From Cladosporium sp. IMV 00045 (lineage: Eukaryota; Ascomycota; Dothideomycetes; Cladosporiales; Cladosporiaceae): a DNA stretch of 64,000 nt. Position 1 is the stretch's first letter. The number at the start of each line of letters is the position of its first letter. Below the pieces are notes generated by a model that did no database searches, was not told where the DNA came from, and worked only from the letters and a program-made list of their open reading frames with translations. Below, piece by piece: positions 50,438 through 62,100 of this stretch. The translations under genes and the position numbers were made by a program. Location of the stretch: positions 1 to 64,000 of the forward strand of contig MSJI02000908.1 of assembly GCA_001931905.2 (NCBI GenBank), in the 5' to 3' direction.

Positions 50438-50980
50438 TCAATCACTCTCACTACCAGGACCGTCCGGTCTGTCATCATCATCATCCGCCTGCACAACATC
50501 ATCGCCAGCGACGAACTGCACCTCGGCCTTCTGCAAAAGCGTCCTCACAACATCATTTCTGGGATCGAGCAGATCGATCGGCCTCAGACGAGCCTTATTC
50601 CTCGCTCTCGGGTCACAGCCGGCATCCACCAGAATCTCGACCAGATCCTTGCCCTCCCCATCCCACGCGGCGGGGTTCAGGCCGTTGACGTAGCGCACCG
50701 CGGTGTGCAGGCAGGAGTCGCCCTCGCGCTTGTCCTTGTGGTCGATCTCGACGCCTTCCTGGTCGAGGATGATGTCGAGGATGTCGTAGGCGCCGTACTG
50801 CGCGGCGACGTGCAGGCCGCTGGCGCCCAGGCTGTCGGTCGTGGTGTTGAGGAAGCTGGCGATCTTGCCGGCGTCCGAGGACAGGGGCGGTTGGGCTAGC
50901 AGGTCGTTGAGGAGGGTGGTGTTGTTGCGTCGGCAGGATTCGAGGAGCAGTTCTTTTGGGGTTGCGCCGTCGTCTGACAT
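50438..50980 (-). CDS. Small ankyrin-repeat protein
   Basis: Intronless, 180 residues. Three ankyrin-type repeats can be seen: GASGLHVAAQYGAYDILDII (about 52-71), GDSCLHTAVRYVNGL (about 86-100) and DLVEILVDAGCDPRARNKARLRPIDLL (about 112-138). The end is acidic (DDDDDRPDGPGSESD). Size and layout resemble small fungal ankyrin proteins such as yeast Yar1 (a chaperone of ribosomal protein S3) or an S. pombe uncharacterised one, but I cannot tell which. It shares a 380-bp divergent promoter region with RPC11. Partner unknown. Confidence 0.85.
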   Translation of the reverse strand: MSDDGATPKELLLESCRRNNTTLLNDLLAQPPLSSDAGKIASFLNTTTDSLGASGLHVAAQYGAYDILDIILDQEGVEIDHKDKREGDSCLHTAVRYVNGLNPAAWDGEGKDLVEILVDAGCDPRARNKARLRPIDLLDPRNDVVRTLLQKAEVQFVAGDDVVQADDDDDRPDGPGSESD

Positions 50981-51360
50981 GGTTGCCTTGAGTATTGAGG
51001 GGTCGTTGGTTTCAGGAGGTGTTTGCGGTGGAACGGGATAGGAGTGAGTGGGCGATCAATTCGTGTGTAGACAGTTCGAAGTAAGTGACGGTGGACGTCG
51101 AGGCGATTTTGCAATAGTGAAGAAGCAAGTTGTTTTTCGTTTTGGTCTTGAGTCGGTAAGGGAGGATGAGGTAATGCTTCACTTGAAGCTGAAACGAGTG
51201 CGTCCCTGCCTGACTTTCAAAGCGGGGCGGACGCACTGATCGACTTCGCGAAGTTCCAGAAGTCTTTCACATGCAATTCTAAAGACTGACGAACATTTCC
51301 CACCTCACAGACCACTCTACACTTCCCCTCTTGCGCTACTCTTGAATACAGCTCGCCAAG
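50981..51360. promoter_or_regulatory. Divergent promoter region, ankyrin gene and RPC11
   Basis: 380 bp between two start codons. No defined elements recognised. Confidence 0.5.
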
Positions 51361-51858
51361 ATGCTTTTATGTGAATTAATCCTACCGTCCCTATCCTAAA
51401 TTGCAATAGCAGAGCTGACAAGGATACCAGTCTGCCCTTCGTGCAGCAACATGCTTACCATCTCGACTCTCAAACACCACGAACTCGCGCCCTCCGATCA
51501 AGCCCACGCGGGCAAGAACCGCTTCGAATGCCGAACATGTCCGTACCAAATGATCCTCGACCGCCGCTACTACGAGCGCAAAAACATGGAGACCAAGGGC
51601 GCAGAAGACGTGCTGGGAGGCGCGGACAGCTGGAAGAACGTCGACAAGACTGAGGGTATGTTGCTCCTTCCTGCGTCGGAGTGTGGGAAGAGAATGTAAA
51701 GAGCAATGAGCGCTAACATGAACACAGCCAAATGTCCCCGCGAAGGCTGCGAATGCCGCATGGCCTACTTCCGACAGGTGCAGATTCGCAGTGCCGACGA
51801 ACCGTCCACGAGCTTTTACAAATGCGTCGAGTGTGCTACGGAATGGCGTGAGAACTGA
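51361..51858 (+). CDS. RPC11: RNA polymerase III subunit RPC11
   Basis: Small subunit needed for RNA cleavage, termination and reinitiation by Pol III. Exons 51361-51370 (10 bp), 51431-51655 and 51728-51858 give 121 residues. Joining exon 1 to exon 2 restores MLLFCPSCSNML, the first half of the N-terminal zinc ribbon; the second half is FECRTCPY. The middle VLGGADSWKNVDKTE and the TFIIS-like C-terminal ribbon (CPREGC ... FYKCVECATEWREN) follow, and the acidic catalytic hairpin QIRSADEP is present. Introns are 60 and 72 bp. All key residues are in place. Confidence 0.94.
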
Positions 51859-54800
51859 TGAGTTGGAAAACAATGAGAGTGAGAATAAGCATGACCAAAA
51901 GACTTGCATGCGGCGCATGCGACGGCGACCCAGGGGAATCTTGGAAGTAGGGAATGCAGTCTGGAGGCATCCACCGGAAACGGTCGTACTTGCAAGCGGT
52001 TATGCAGCAGGATCTTTGTTCGCGGAAAACACGAGAATCGCCTGGGCATGAGAGCCAACAGAAGACGGTGCCTGGAAAGCTTCCAGAGCCTTGTTTGCGG
52101 CACGAGGGAAATTGTCCTGAACGTTGGCAGTATAGAGCTGCTGCGTACGCCAGTGCAGTAAGCCGTCCAACGCGTCCAGACACCTGAACATACTACAGGC
52201 TCTAGGGAAGGCTGGGAATTGGTATCATCCCAGCATCCGATGCTCTTTGGCGTTAGCCCTGGACGTCAAGCAGAAAGAGATAAGAGACTCGGAGCCAGTC
52301 AGACCAGACCATACGAGCAAAATTATTCCGGGAGGCGTAAAGGAAACTCGTCGAAATTACGGATCAACTCTCAAGACACTACTCAAGTTGCTTCAGTGCA
52401 TCGGAAAACAGGCCTCTGACCTCCAACATAAAATATTGTCTGATCTTGAAAGATCGCGCCTCCCGAAAGCCATGCCTCCCCTATTACTAGGTCGTGACCT
52501 GATTTCATACATACCGTTAGCTAGATGCGCTTTACTACTTTTCTCATGTAAGCGTCTTATGCGACGTCGAGACCTGAATTACCTAGTGGCGACAACATCA
52601 TCCGAGGCCATCGTCTTTCCGACTGCAGCAATCGATAGAAAGCAACGGATGACGCAGTCGGTGGCTCGAGGTTTGAGCGCCAAAGCGATGGTGCTGTTGT
52701 TGTTGCTGTGGTATTACACCTGTCATCCACGACATTTCGGAATCAACGCTCCACTTGGTGATATGGCATGAGAAGTCATCGTTCGAACAATGACGAAGGA
52801 GGACTTCCAATTCTCAAGCCCAAGACCCGCTCTGTGACATCAAGTAGGGCAGTATTCCGAGGTAATATCGCTCTGCAGCTTGAATCCAAGGGCGATAACG
52901 GAACACGCGAGACGCGGTAAATAATAACCCTCTGATAAGCGCCCAGCATCATTATTGAAGCTGAAATAGATCCACGTTGTGAATGTGATATGTCGAAATC
53001 CCTCGGTCCCGTTGTTTGCCCCTCATCATCACATACCCACACCAAGAGCACCACTCTTTTACCCCTCCAGTTGCCTCCACAGCCATGCATCTAAGATAGT
53101 GGATATCACTCGGGTAGACTGCAAGACGACGACAACAAACAAGAACAAACCCCTCCTTCCTATCCCAGTGCTAGAGCCCCGTGAGCCCCTCGTGGCACGC
53201 AGACATGCACATCATTCGCAGCCATCCAACGGGGATTTTAGCGAGCGCAACGAGCGCCTAGAATCCCAATAGTGGAGTTCTGCGGAGAAAGCCAACCCAA
53301 GCAAAGTGGACAAATGACGAACGAGCAGAAAGGCCCATGCAAGAATGCGCAGAGCAAACTGGATCGCCAGCGCAGAAGCGTCGCGGCGCGCGCGAACAGG
53401 TGGGAGATTCTCCGTGGCTGGCTGGCTGGCTGGCGCGCTGCTCGTTCGGCACTGCTACCTACCTGTGAATACCTCACCTACTTGCTAGCCCTCTTCCTCT
53501 CCACACACGGAGGGACGGAGACGCACGTTCGCGAGCATCTTTGCTGGCCCTTCGTAAAGATGACGGATACGGCGTTGCGGCTGATATTGCCGTCCGTCTA
53601 ACCATCATCGCACATGGATTACGAGTGCCGGGTAGAGCCGGAGACGAAGATGGAAGAGAAGAGAGGAGAGGGGGATGGGATTACTCGAGTCGGCTGCCGA
53701 CTTGCTGCGCTGTAACACAGGCCCGACGAGGCGCAGATTATCGAGGGGGTCACGGGGATTGATGATGAATGGGTGACGGGCAGTACAGTAAATTAGGGTG
53801 TTACTGGCAATCTTGGAACCACAGAGGTGTCAGGAGGGCCCATGACGCCGCGCGGACTGGAACGCGGGTGTGGCGTTTCCTGGTTGTTGCTCGAGGACGG
53901 AAGTTGGCCCTACGGACATGACGCCGTGATTTGGCATTGCCTCTGGGTCTACCCAGAATTGGAGCGAAAGTGACGATGAGACGGAACTTGAGGGCGGGCG
54001 CATGGCGTGAGGGTTTGTGCTCTGGCGATGAGAGGCGCTGTAGAATACCATGGTCGGGATTAGTGTTCAGCATTCGTGAGGCATGCGGTGGCGCTCTGCA
54101 GCCTATCATCGAGACCCCGTGGGCTTGATAGCGGCGAGACATGCAAAGCCAAATAGAGGGAGAAAACAAGCAGGCAGAGGGAGGAGGAGAGACGAGGAGA
54201 GACTCGCGAGACTCGGTGGGGAGATGGGGCGTGGGAGGATGAACGGGAGCGATCGCAAGGCAACGATAGGGCGGGAAGATCCAATCAAAGCTCAGCCGCG
54301 AATGCGCGTGGTCTGGCCTGCCTCTCTCCCAAGTCGTAATGGCGAAGGAGTCGAGTCTCAGCGAGTCGGGTCTTGGGGCAGTAGTCAGTCAGTCATCACT
54401 CGCGTGTCTGTCTGGTCAGTGATGAATGGACGACACCTGCCCTGCCCTAGTCCGCGCCTCCCTCCTCACGTTGCTCTCTCCTCGCCCACGCGCACCACTC
54501 TATTACTTGCTACGATACTGCTGCTACCTGACTTACCACTGCCCAAGGATCGCACACGCACAACACACACACAAAACTCTGATCGATTTCGAAATTCACT
54601 CGTCAAATAATAAATCTGCCCGTTGCCACCCTTCTCGTTGCCTGCTTGTCTCGTCAGCCATCCCCAACAACAACAACACCATCAGCTGTGCTGCGCTGCG
54701 CTTCGCCGCTCTCGGACATCAACACCCGCTTATCGCCCTCTCCGACTCATACACGCACGGCGCGCCCATCGCATCGCCATTAGCTTTCTTGATATCATTC

Positions 54801-55024
54801 AAGTGAGTCGCCGTCCCCTTCCTCCGTAGCATTCTCACCTTCACATCCATATACATTATTGCACACACGCGCACCTTCACATCCACCCATTCACACGTCT
54901 CCGCACGATCGACGTCGCTTCATCCATCCTCACGCCGATCATCAACCAAGCTTCGTTGCCTCGACTGTCTCTGACCTAACCGGCTGCGCACAGGAAAGCT
55001 CACGCCTCTTCAACTCCGACGTCC
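51859..55024. other. RPC11 3' side and long STB3 upstream region
   Basis: About 3.2 kb without a convincing gene. The last several hundred bases are pyrimidine- and ACAC-rich, as expected of a long fungal 5' leader, and appear to contain an intron (54803-54993). The part before about 54400 shows only overlapping random-looking frames. A GGCTGGCTGGCTGGC repeat lies near 53414-53430. Confidence 0.5.
54803..54993 (+). other. Probable 5'-UTR intron of STB3
   Basis: Donor GTGAGT at 54803, branch CTAAC at 54976-54980 and acceptor GCACAG ending 54993, 32 bp before the STB3 start. The spacing of branch to acceptor is normal. Length 191 bp. It carries no coding frame. Transcript data are needed to prove it. 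Confidence 0.55.
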
Positions 55025-56155
55025 ATGGCTACGGCGCACTCTACCGCGATGGCTCCTGCCTCGCCTGCTCAGTCCATCGCCATCCCCAAGGGACGCGACC
55101 TCAACGCCACCAAGTCGGGCATCGCGCGTGGTCTCGCGTTGATGACTCCACCCAACTCCATCTCCCCGACCATGCCGGCCCACGGTGCCCACCACGGCGT
55201 CGCCTCTGCACCGCTGCTTAATATCGAAGAGGAGATCGATTTGGAGGACGGCCAGGTTGCCCAGAGCACCACGCCGCCACAAGAGCCGGTTTCGGGTGGT
55301 CTGCCGCTCAGTCGAGGCGCGTTGTCCGGACTTGATGCCAGCGCTGCCATCACGCCTGCCATGTTGGCGAAGGATTATCTGCCAGGCATCATGCTGGGCA
55401 ACGGACCCACCGCGATTCGCATCGTGATCGGCGAGTTGAACCACAGTGTTCCTGGCTTCTCGCGCATTCCGCCAGCCAAGGCCCGTCGCCTGGTCGTCGC
55501 GGCGTTGCAGAGTCGCGCTGGCGGTGGTCCTGATGGCAGCGTTGCCTTCTGCAAGACAGGCTGGGGTCGATGGGACGCGCACGTCAAGGGCTCCTCGCGC
55601 GACAGCGCCATCGGCTCTTTCAATGAGGGCCGGTACTCGCCTCCTCGCAGTGAGCGTAGTAGCTTTGCCATGTCATACAACGACTCCGCCCTCGGCATGT
55701 CTGGTCCCCCCAACCCTTACCGCGACCATTCCGGTGAAAGTTGGACAAACTCGGGCAGTCATCGTGAAGAAGACGAGCTCGACCACATGGACATGGACGT
55801 TCCCGAGAACGAGGCAGACAAGATGTCTCTCGACGGAGACCTGCCCACCGACTCCGAACCCGACTCCGACTCTGCGACGGACGAGGAGGATTGGTCTGTT
55901 TCTGGTCCCGTGGCGCTGCGGAAGGCTTCATTGCCCACTCCCGGTATGCCACGACAGAACTACCAAGCACTCAGCATGCCCATGTCCATGCGTCGGCCAT
56001 CTCAAGCTTGGTCCAGACGATATTCAGGCATGACCGAACGGAGCATGCCCTCTAGTTCCATGCCTCGTCATGCAGACGAGCCCGTCATCTCTGGACACCA
56101 GACTCCAGAGGAGAAGGCAGCTGTAGAGGCCCTCCTCCAGCTTGGCTCCATGTAA
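55025..56155 (+). CDS. STB3: STB3-like Sin3-binding regulator
   Basis: Single coding exon, 376 residues. Yeast Stb3 binds the ribosomal RNA processing element and, with Sin3/Rpd3, represses ribosome-biogenesis genes when nutrients are low. The conserved block is present: ITPAMLAKDYLPGIMLGNGP, then FSRIPPAKARRLVVAALQ and FCKTGWGRWDA (about residues 105-190). N-terminal MTPPNSISPTMPAHG and the C-terminal half are Ser/Pro/Asp-rich with an acidic run (DSEPDSDSATDEEDW). It ends TPEEKAAVEALLQLGSM, a short helix often kept in fungal homologues. A long leader with a probable intron precedes it. Confidence 0.88.
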   Translation: MATAHSTAMAPASPAQSIAIPKGRDLNATKSGIARGLALMTPPNSISPTMPAHGAHHGVASAPLLNIEEEIDLEDGQVAQSTTPPQEPVSGGLPLSRGALSGLDASAAITPAMLAKDYLPGIMLGNGPTAIRIVIGELNHSVPGFSRIPPAKARRLVVAALQSRAGGGPDGSVAFCKTGWGRWDAHVKGSSRDSAIGSFNEGRYSPPRSERSSFAMSYNDSALGMSGPPNPYRDHSGESWTNSGSHREEDELDHMDMDVPENEADKMSLDGDLPTDSEPDSDSATDEEDWSVSGPVALRKASLPTPGMPRQNYQALSMPMSMRRPSQAWSRRYSGMTERSMPSSSMPRHADEPVISGHQTPEEKAAVEALLQLGSM

Positions 56156-59100
56156 GCCATCGGTGCTTACATTTTTGCGTTTGTTTCTTTTCCGGCGGTT
56201 CAACACACATTTTATCCACCACGTTGCATGTGCTCAGGACTTGCAGACGGTGATATTGCCACACTCACGACACGATACCCAACATATCTCTCTCTATCTC
56301 TTTTAACGAACGGTACTGGGCACCAGTCTTCGCAAGTCAAGTGCTGACGGAAGATCCTGGATTGACATGGGTGGCCCGTTCACACTCAACAGCTCTATTT
56401 CACATGATACCCCAACACAACACCTTATCATTTTATTTTTCCGGTGCATGCTCCTTCGACTGCAACACCATGGCTTCTTTCTCGTCTTTTCCAATCGTTC
56501 TTGCATCTTTTGCAACTTTCCATCTCGTGGCGGAGCACAGCACACCAACCACAACGCGGATCTCTCGAGCACACGCTCCAAGCAAAGCAGACAGCAGCCT
56601 TGACAGCCTGCCATCCGCTGTGTAACGACGAAAGCTCAACTGGTGGGGTAACACCACCGATCACGGACGACGGGGCTGGGACATGCTTTCACACGACTCT
56701 CTCCTCTCAAGTGTTTTCTTCGACAACCTTTGTTGCTTTCTCATTCACCCAAGCCGCAAAAAATCCCCCCTTCAAGCAAAAGACGAACTCAAGGAAAGCA
56801 ACGATGACGATAAGCTCGCGGGCCCGTCCAGCGGTGGAGTTTCTACCCAAAACAACTCCGCCCTTCAGCCTGCTTTGAGCACGATGGAGTTTCTCATCCC
56901 TTTGAGTCTTTTTTGCTTTTGGGGGCGAGTTTGAGCAGCTTGGTTTATTTTTCTGATTTTCTTTTCTCTATTATCTTTCGATATCTGTCTGGGTCCATGA
57001 TTCGACGGAACGACGAACACTTGTTCGTTTCTTGCGAGAACGTGTGGCAGTGGATACGCTTTGCATAGCGTTGCGTTGCGTGCGTGCGTGTGCGCTTTTT
57101 GTCTTTCCAGTACAAGAATCGCGCGAGCAATACGATGAGATGGGTTGCGATCCGGCTGATTAGGCATTCTCTTTTTGTTCTTTCCTATCCATCTCTATTT
57201 TGACAAAGTGGGCGAATGGTTCCGATTTTTGGAGAAAGGACTACCACCCAAGTAGGGAAGAGGGAAGGTCAAGAGGTCGACGGAGAGGTCACATTCATTT
57301 GGCGCACTGACAATCGACTTCTTTGACCTTCAACTGCCCTGTTCTTGGGCTTTCTTCATGGACGTTTTGACTACCTTAGTTAGCTAGAGATGGAAGAAGG
57401 GAACCAGGGTGCCGTTGGTAGGCTGAAAAATTGCAATTTTCATCGCATATTTTCGAACCTCTTTTCTTTTCGTTTCTCTCAATACCCATTCGTCGATCCG
57501 ATTCTTTGGATGGATGATCGATGTAATGTCACTCTTAGGGGAAACTTTGCATAGACATCCATCCCAACCCTTGCATTTCCAAGAAAAGGAATTGACGAGG
57601 AAAGAAAATGTCGTAATTGTAAGTAAAACCCATATCTGGATGAACAAGGTTCCGTTGCCGTCAAACCAACCGTCAAAGTACACATGTATCATGCAACTCT
57701 ACTACGGTCTCGAGAAGACGCTCACTCCATTTGATGTACCGTACCTGACTTGCGTTTCCTTCCTGATCACCCAACTACTTCGCTTGCGGAAACTCTCCTT
57801 GGCTTTCCTTCTTTCAGTAAAAAACCATGCATGTCCTGTCCTATTCCTCCCAACTCGCCTGAGATGTGAGTGAGGATTCGAAAGGGGCAAGCGGACATTC
57901 TTTCCCTTCCGTCGAGATCTTGCGGGATGACCGTGATTTTGTTAACCCAAGGTAGTAGTTTCTCGGGGCTGCGTTGGACTTGCTGTTCGTCGAACGCGTT
58001 CGCGCAGAGTCGATGGCGAACGAGGAGTCAACGCTAGCGTGCTGGCATCGAATCCACATGGTTGGTGATCAATAAAATGTGGTGCCCATGTGCAGAAGGA
58101 TCGCAGATCGCAGATCGAGATGTAGTCAGTAACGGGAGGTAGGGGAAAAGGCAATGATACTGGCAAAACCTTACGCGCCTACCTTAAGGGCACCAATTCA
58201 TTACTCTTAAGCGGCCGTTTTTGTGAGACACGGGAGGCAGATAGACATGGTGTATTGATAGGTACATCTTCGCAAGGACTTTGGTTGTTTATTTTGTCGA
58301 TTTCACGGGTGATCTTGGAGGTGCGACTTGGTTTCGTGTCGTTGGTTTGATATAGTATACGCGAACTTTGCATAAACAGTAAGGTACCTGATGTACTTTC
58401 CCGTCTTTCCTCGTGCGATTGGAAAGCTACCTGATTAAGGTCGCAAGCGTTTCGTGTTGACGGCTAGATTGGTCCTGTTGTTATTATATGGAGCTTATTG
58501 ACGAGGTGAGGAGGTGGAAAAGAAACATTATGTATGCGCCACGATCAACACTGCATTCGATTCGCTGCTTTCGTGATTGCGTTCACTTACCATCTGGCGG
58601 TAGCCACTACCGCGATTAAGGGGCGTATGGATCAAGTTCTTGGAGTCTTTGACTTTCGGACTGCCTAATCGCCTAAATATTCCATTGCGCACCTGGGAGA
58701 TCAGCGCAGTCGAGAAGGTAATGTGTGACCACGAGAAGTCATCCTATCGATCGCACGTTATCCACCGCACAGTTTAGAAGAGTGTGAGTATATAACAAGA
58801 CAAGAAAGGACCTATCTTCTTTTGTTGTTCGGTTCTGAATATGCTTTGCAATTATTACATGTGACTTTATTTTACCCCTCTTGTGTTTGCTCTCCCCTAA
58901 CAACTTCCGTCACGTTGAAGCTGTTACGGGACTCGTTGCTTTCCTTTCTGAAAGAGCTTACGGGGATGTAGATTTGACCGCGCGTGAATGTGCACGTAAG
59001 TGAGTGAGTGGTTGACTGGTAAGGCTGAGAACGAAGACAGGAAAAGGATGGATTGTATGGCGCTTCAGGCTGATTCGTGATATTTGGAATTGGATATCAA

Positions 59101-62100
59101 GTATTGAGCTTGCCCGAATCGGAAGTTGGAAGGGTCACGTCTTTCTCCTTTCGAAGGTGGAATGAGTGGCTGCATTTTGATTGTCCCGTTTGCGGGAACG
59201 CAATTGCTAGAGTAGAGAGGAGTAGAGAGGCGTTTCGAGAAGTGGATATTAGCTCACTCCCATTCGCTGAGTGGGTTTGTGATAGTGGGTTAGGATGTGG
59301 CGCATTTTGAACCGGCTTTTGTGGATTCGCTGTCAGTAAGATAGTTAGAGTTGGGGGTGGATACCAGTCTCCATACCTCCATACTGGAGGAAGGCATCCA
59401 TTCTGAATGTTCGCGCTGGCAGAAGATGCGGTGTGTATCTCAGTTTTCTCGCAGATGGCTCGGTAACGTTGATGCTCCCAACGAGACTCATGCATTCACG
59501 CATTGAGAAAATGGAATTGAGAGACACAAGGTCAACACGAGACAACGCACGCGACACCACATCGTCGGCAACATCACCCGCAACAGTAGCAACAACCCTG
59601 TCAAGCCAACGCGAGTACCGCAACGTCTCTCACTCTCCCCAACCTGCCTCGCCCGCCCCTTCATGGCCATTGCATTGCAATATTGTCGCATCCCAGCACG
59701 GTGGAATGATGTGTCTCAAAGGGAAACATCCATCGACGCGAAGACGAACGCAGAACACAAGACGCGAGATAGACTTTTCAGCCCAACCACCGGGGAGTCG
59801 AACAGAAAGTCTACCAAGAAACCGTGCCTGGGTCGTACGATCTTCAAAAAGGAACGCATCACCATCAACGTCCGGAACCCGTTCGGCCGGGAAACCGTCA
59901 GATTTGCTTTTCTGGTTTGGGTGGCGCGTTGGCCTTTTCCTCCCAATAGCGCGGGAACGTGAGATTTGAGACAGACAGACAAAAGCGTGCTTCATCCTGC
60001 AACGCAACGAACGACAGATCGAACGGGCGTCTGGCCTCCCCGAACCGACAAACCGACCGAACACGTCCGCACGGAAGACGGTGGTGAGGGTGAGCAAACC
60101 GTTCGGCCCAGAGGGCTGGGGCTTGGGAATGGGAAAGAGGCGTTATGTCGTTCGGCTGTCACGTATCACTTTCCTGAACGCTGCTGCTGCTGACGCACGC
60201 CACTGGCCTCTCCCGAGGAATCTCATCCTAGGCTGTTCGGATTATTACCATCGTAACCAAGGAGTAGGTACCTCAGTAGTACCAAGCGAACCAGGCAAGG
60301 AATTTTGCCTTTGTCGGCCCACGCGGCGCGCGACCGCGACTCACGGCCCGAAGGTTGAAAGCCGGGCCGCGGGTGCTTTTTGGGACTCCTAACCCTGGGC
60401 TAGGGGTGCATTATTCGAGGTGTTATAAGATGGCGAAATGGGGAAAGAACGGGAACGAGACGAAGGCGCGGTCTGATGGCCTTATGGCGGGCTGGAATGG
60501 ATCGACTTCGTCCGGATTATTTGCGATATTACTTTTGCTGCTTCTCTAGATTTGTGCGTTGATGGTAATTCTCGCTTGGGCCCGCTACTGTTTGATCGTC
60601 CATCCCGTCTTAACTCTCGCCATGCGACGCCTAAAATCCGCCAGGGTTTACCCTTTGCTTTCATGTTCGCATACAATCCTTGTCGCGCGTGAGATGTTCC
60701 ATACCGTTCGTACATTTTCTCCGTTCGTCAGCAAGGGGATTCCTGCCGTCATCATCCGCCAGCAAGCGAGAGCAGGGGACAAGATGTGCGGGTCGTTTGT
60801 TCCGCGCAAGGATCATGGGTGGTCGAAGGATTGGGTTGGTGGAATTGACGAGGCGTTTTGTCTTTGCTCTCGTTCCTTGCCGAGGCAAACGAAGCTGCTG
60901 TTGAGGGATGAGAGCAAGGTTGCGGAAAAGGCTGGGTTGATGAGATCGCCCGTTTCGGCAAAATGCTATACGTGTAATCGATCAATCACTCCGATATGTT
61001 TATAGTTGTCAGGCGAATAATGTGATGGCTGCCGCAAATGCGATCTCAAGGCGCCGTTTCCTGTCATTCAGGTAGCAAAGACGAATGCAAAGGGACTGCC
61101 AGCCAGCAGATCACAGACCGGTTGAATGGACGATCTGCCACGTCAATTTCTTACTCGCCTGCGAAACGCACATACATACACAGCAAGGTAGTATCTGTTA
61201 CAGGGTGGCCACGTTGACGAACGACCAAGCGCCGCCCATCCCTCCCGCGCGCCCCGGACCAAACACGAATCGCATTGGGAAACGCAGGCCCGATTGCTTG
61301 CCCGTCCATGAGTCCCTCTTTTCGAACCCTTGGGTGTGCGCGTGTGGGTGAGAAAGGTAGCAGTAATAATAGTGGTAGGTAGGATTTTCAGGCGACTACT
61401 AGTCAAATCTGCCCACGTTTCACAGCAGAACAAACCCGCGCCGGCAAACCATCCGCGGCCCACAACCCGCATCGGAACTCGCAACAGTTCAGCCAGCCAC
61501 AGCTGCAAGCCTCTTTTCCTGCGAACACCTCTGCCGTGTGCCTGCTGTGCTGTGCGTTGGTCTCCCTTCCCGCATGGATGGATGCATGCATGTACGGCCG
61601 TTGAGAAAGGAAAAGAAAAACAAACGCCCGGTCGCGCTACTGCACCGGCGCGCAGGCCGGCTCGCTGGGTAAACAAGCAGCGCTGCGGATGGGTAGACAG
61701 ATGCGGTGGGACCACAAGAAACCCAGCATCGCATGCGGGTTGCTTGGTCCGCTCCAGGAGCGCGGGTTGGGCGGACGATTGCATCCGCGAGCCGCGGGAA
61801 GGGTTTGGGCGTTGCGTTGCGTCTTGCATGCATGCTGTATATGCATGGCTGACTGACTGGGAATGGCTGTTTGGGTTTATCACCATGATTGTTATTGTTG
61901 TTGAATCGCGGTTTCTACGTTTTATACTCTGCCCTATTCATGGAACTGACTGGTGAGGTATGGTGGAACAGGGTAGACACGGAGGAAAGGGTCGATCTCA
62001 ATTGGGTATCAAATTGATTTGGTTTTTTTCTCTCTGAATTTTTTGATACGGATGCTGGAGACGGGTGGTCTGATTTCTCGATTGGGAAGAAGGACAGACC

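Noticed and set aside
61143..61886. 247-codon open frame on the minus strand
   Set aside because: Low-complexity translation with frames on the opposite strand equally long; no domain or splice evidence.
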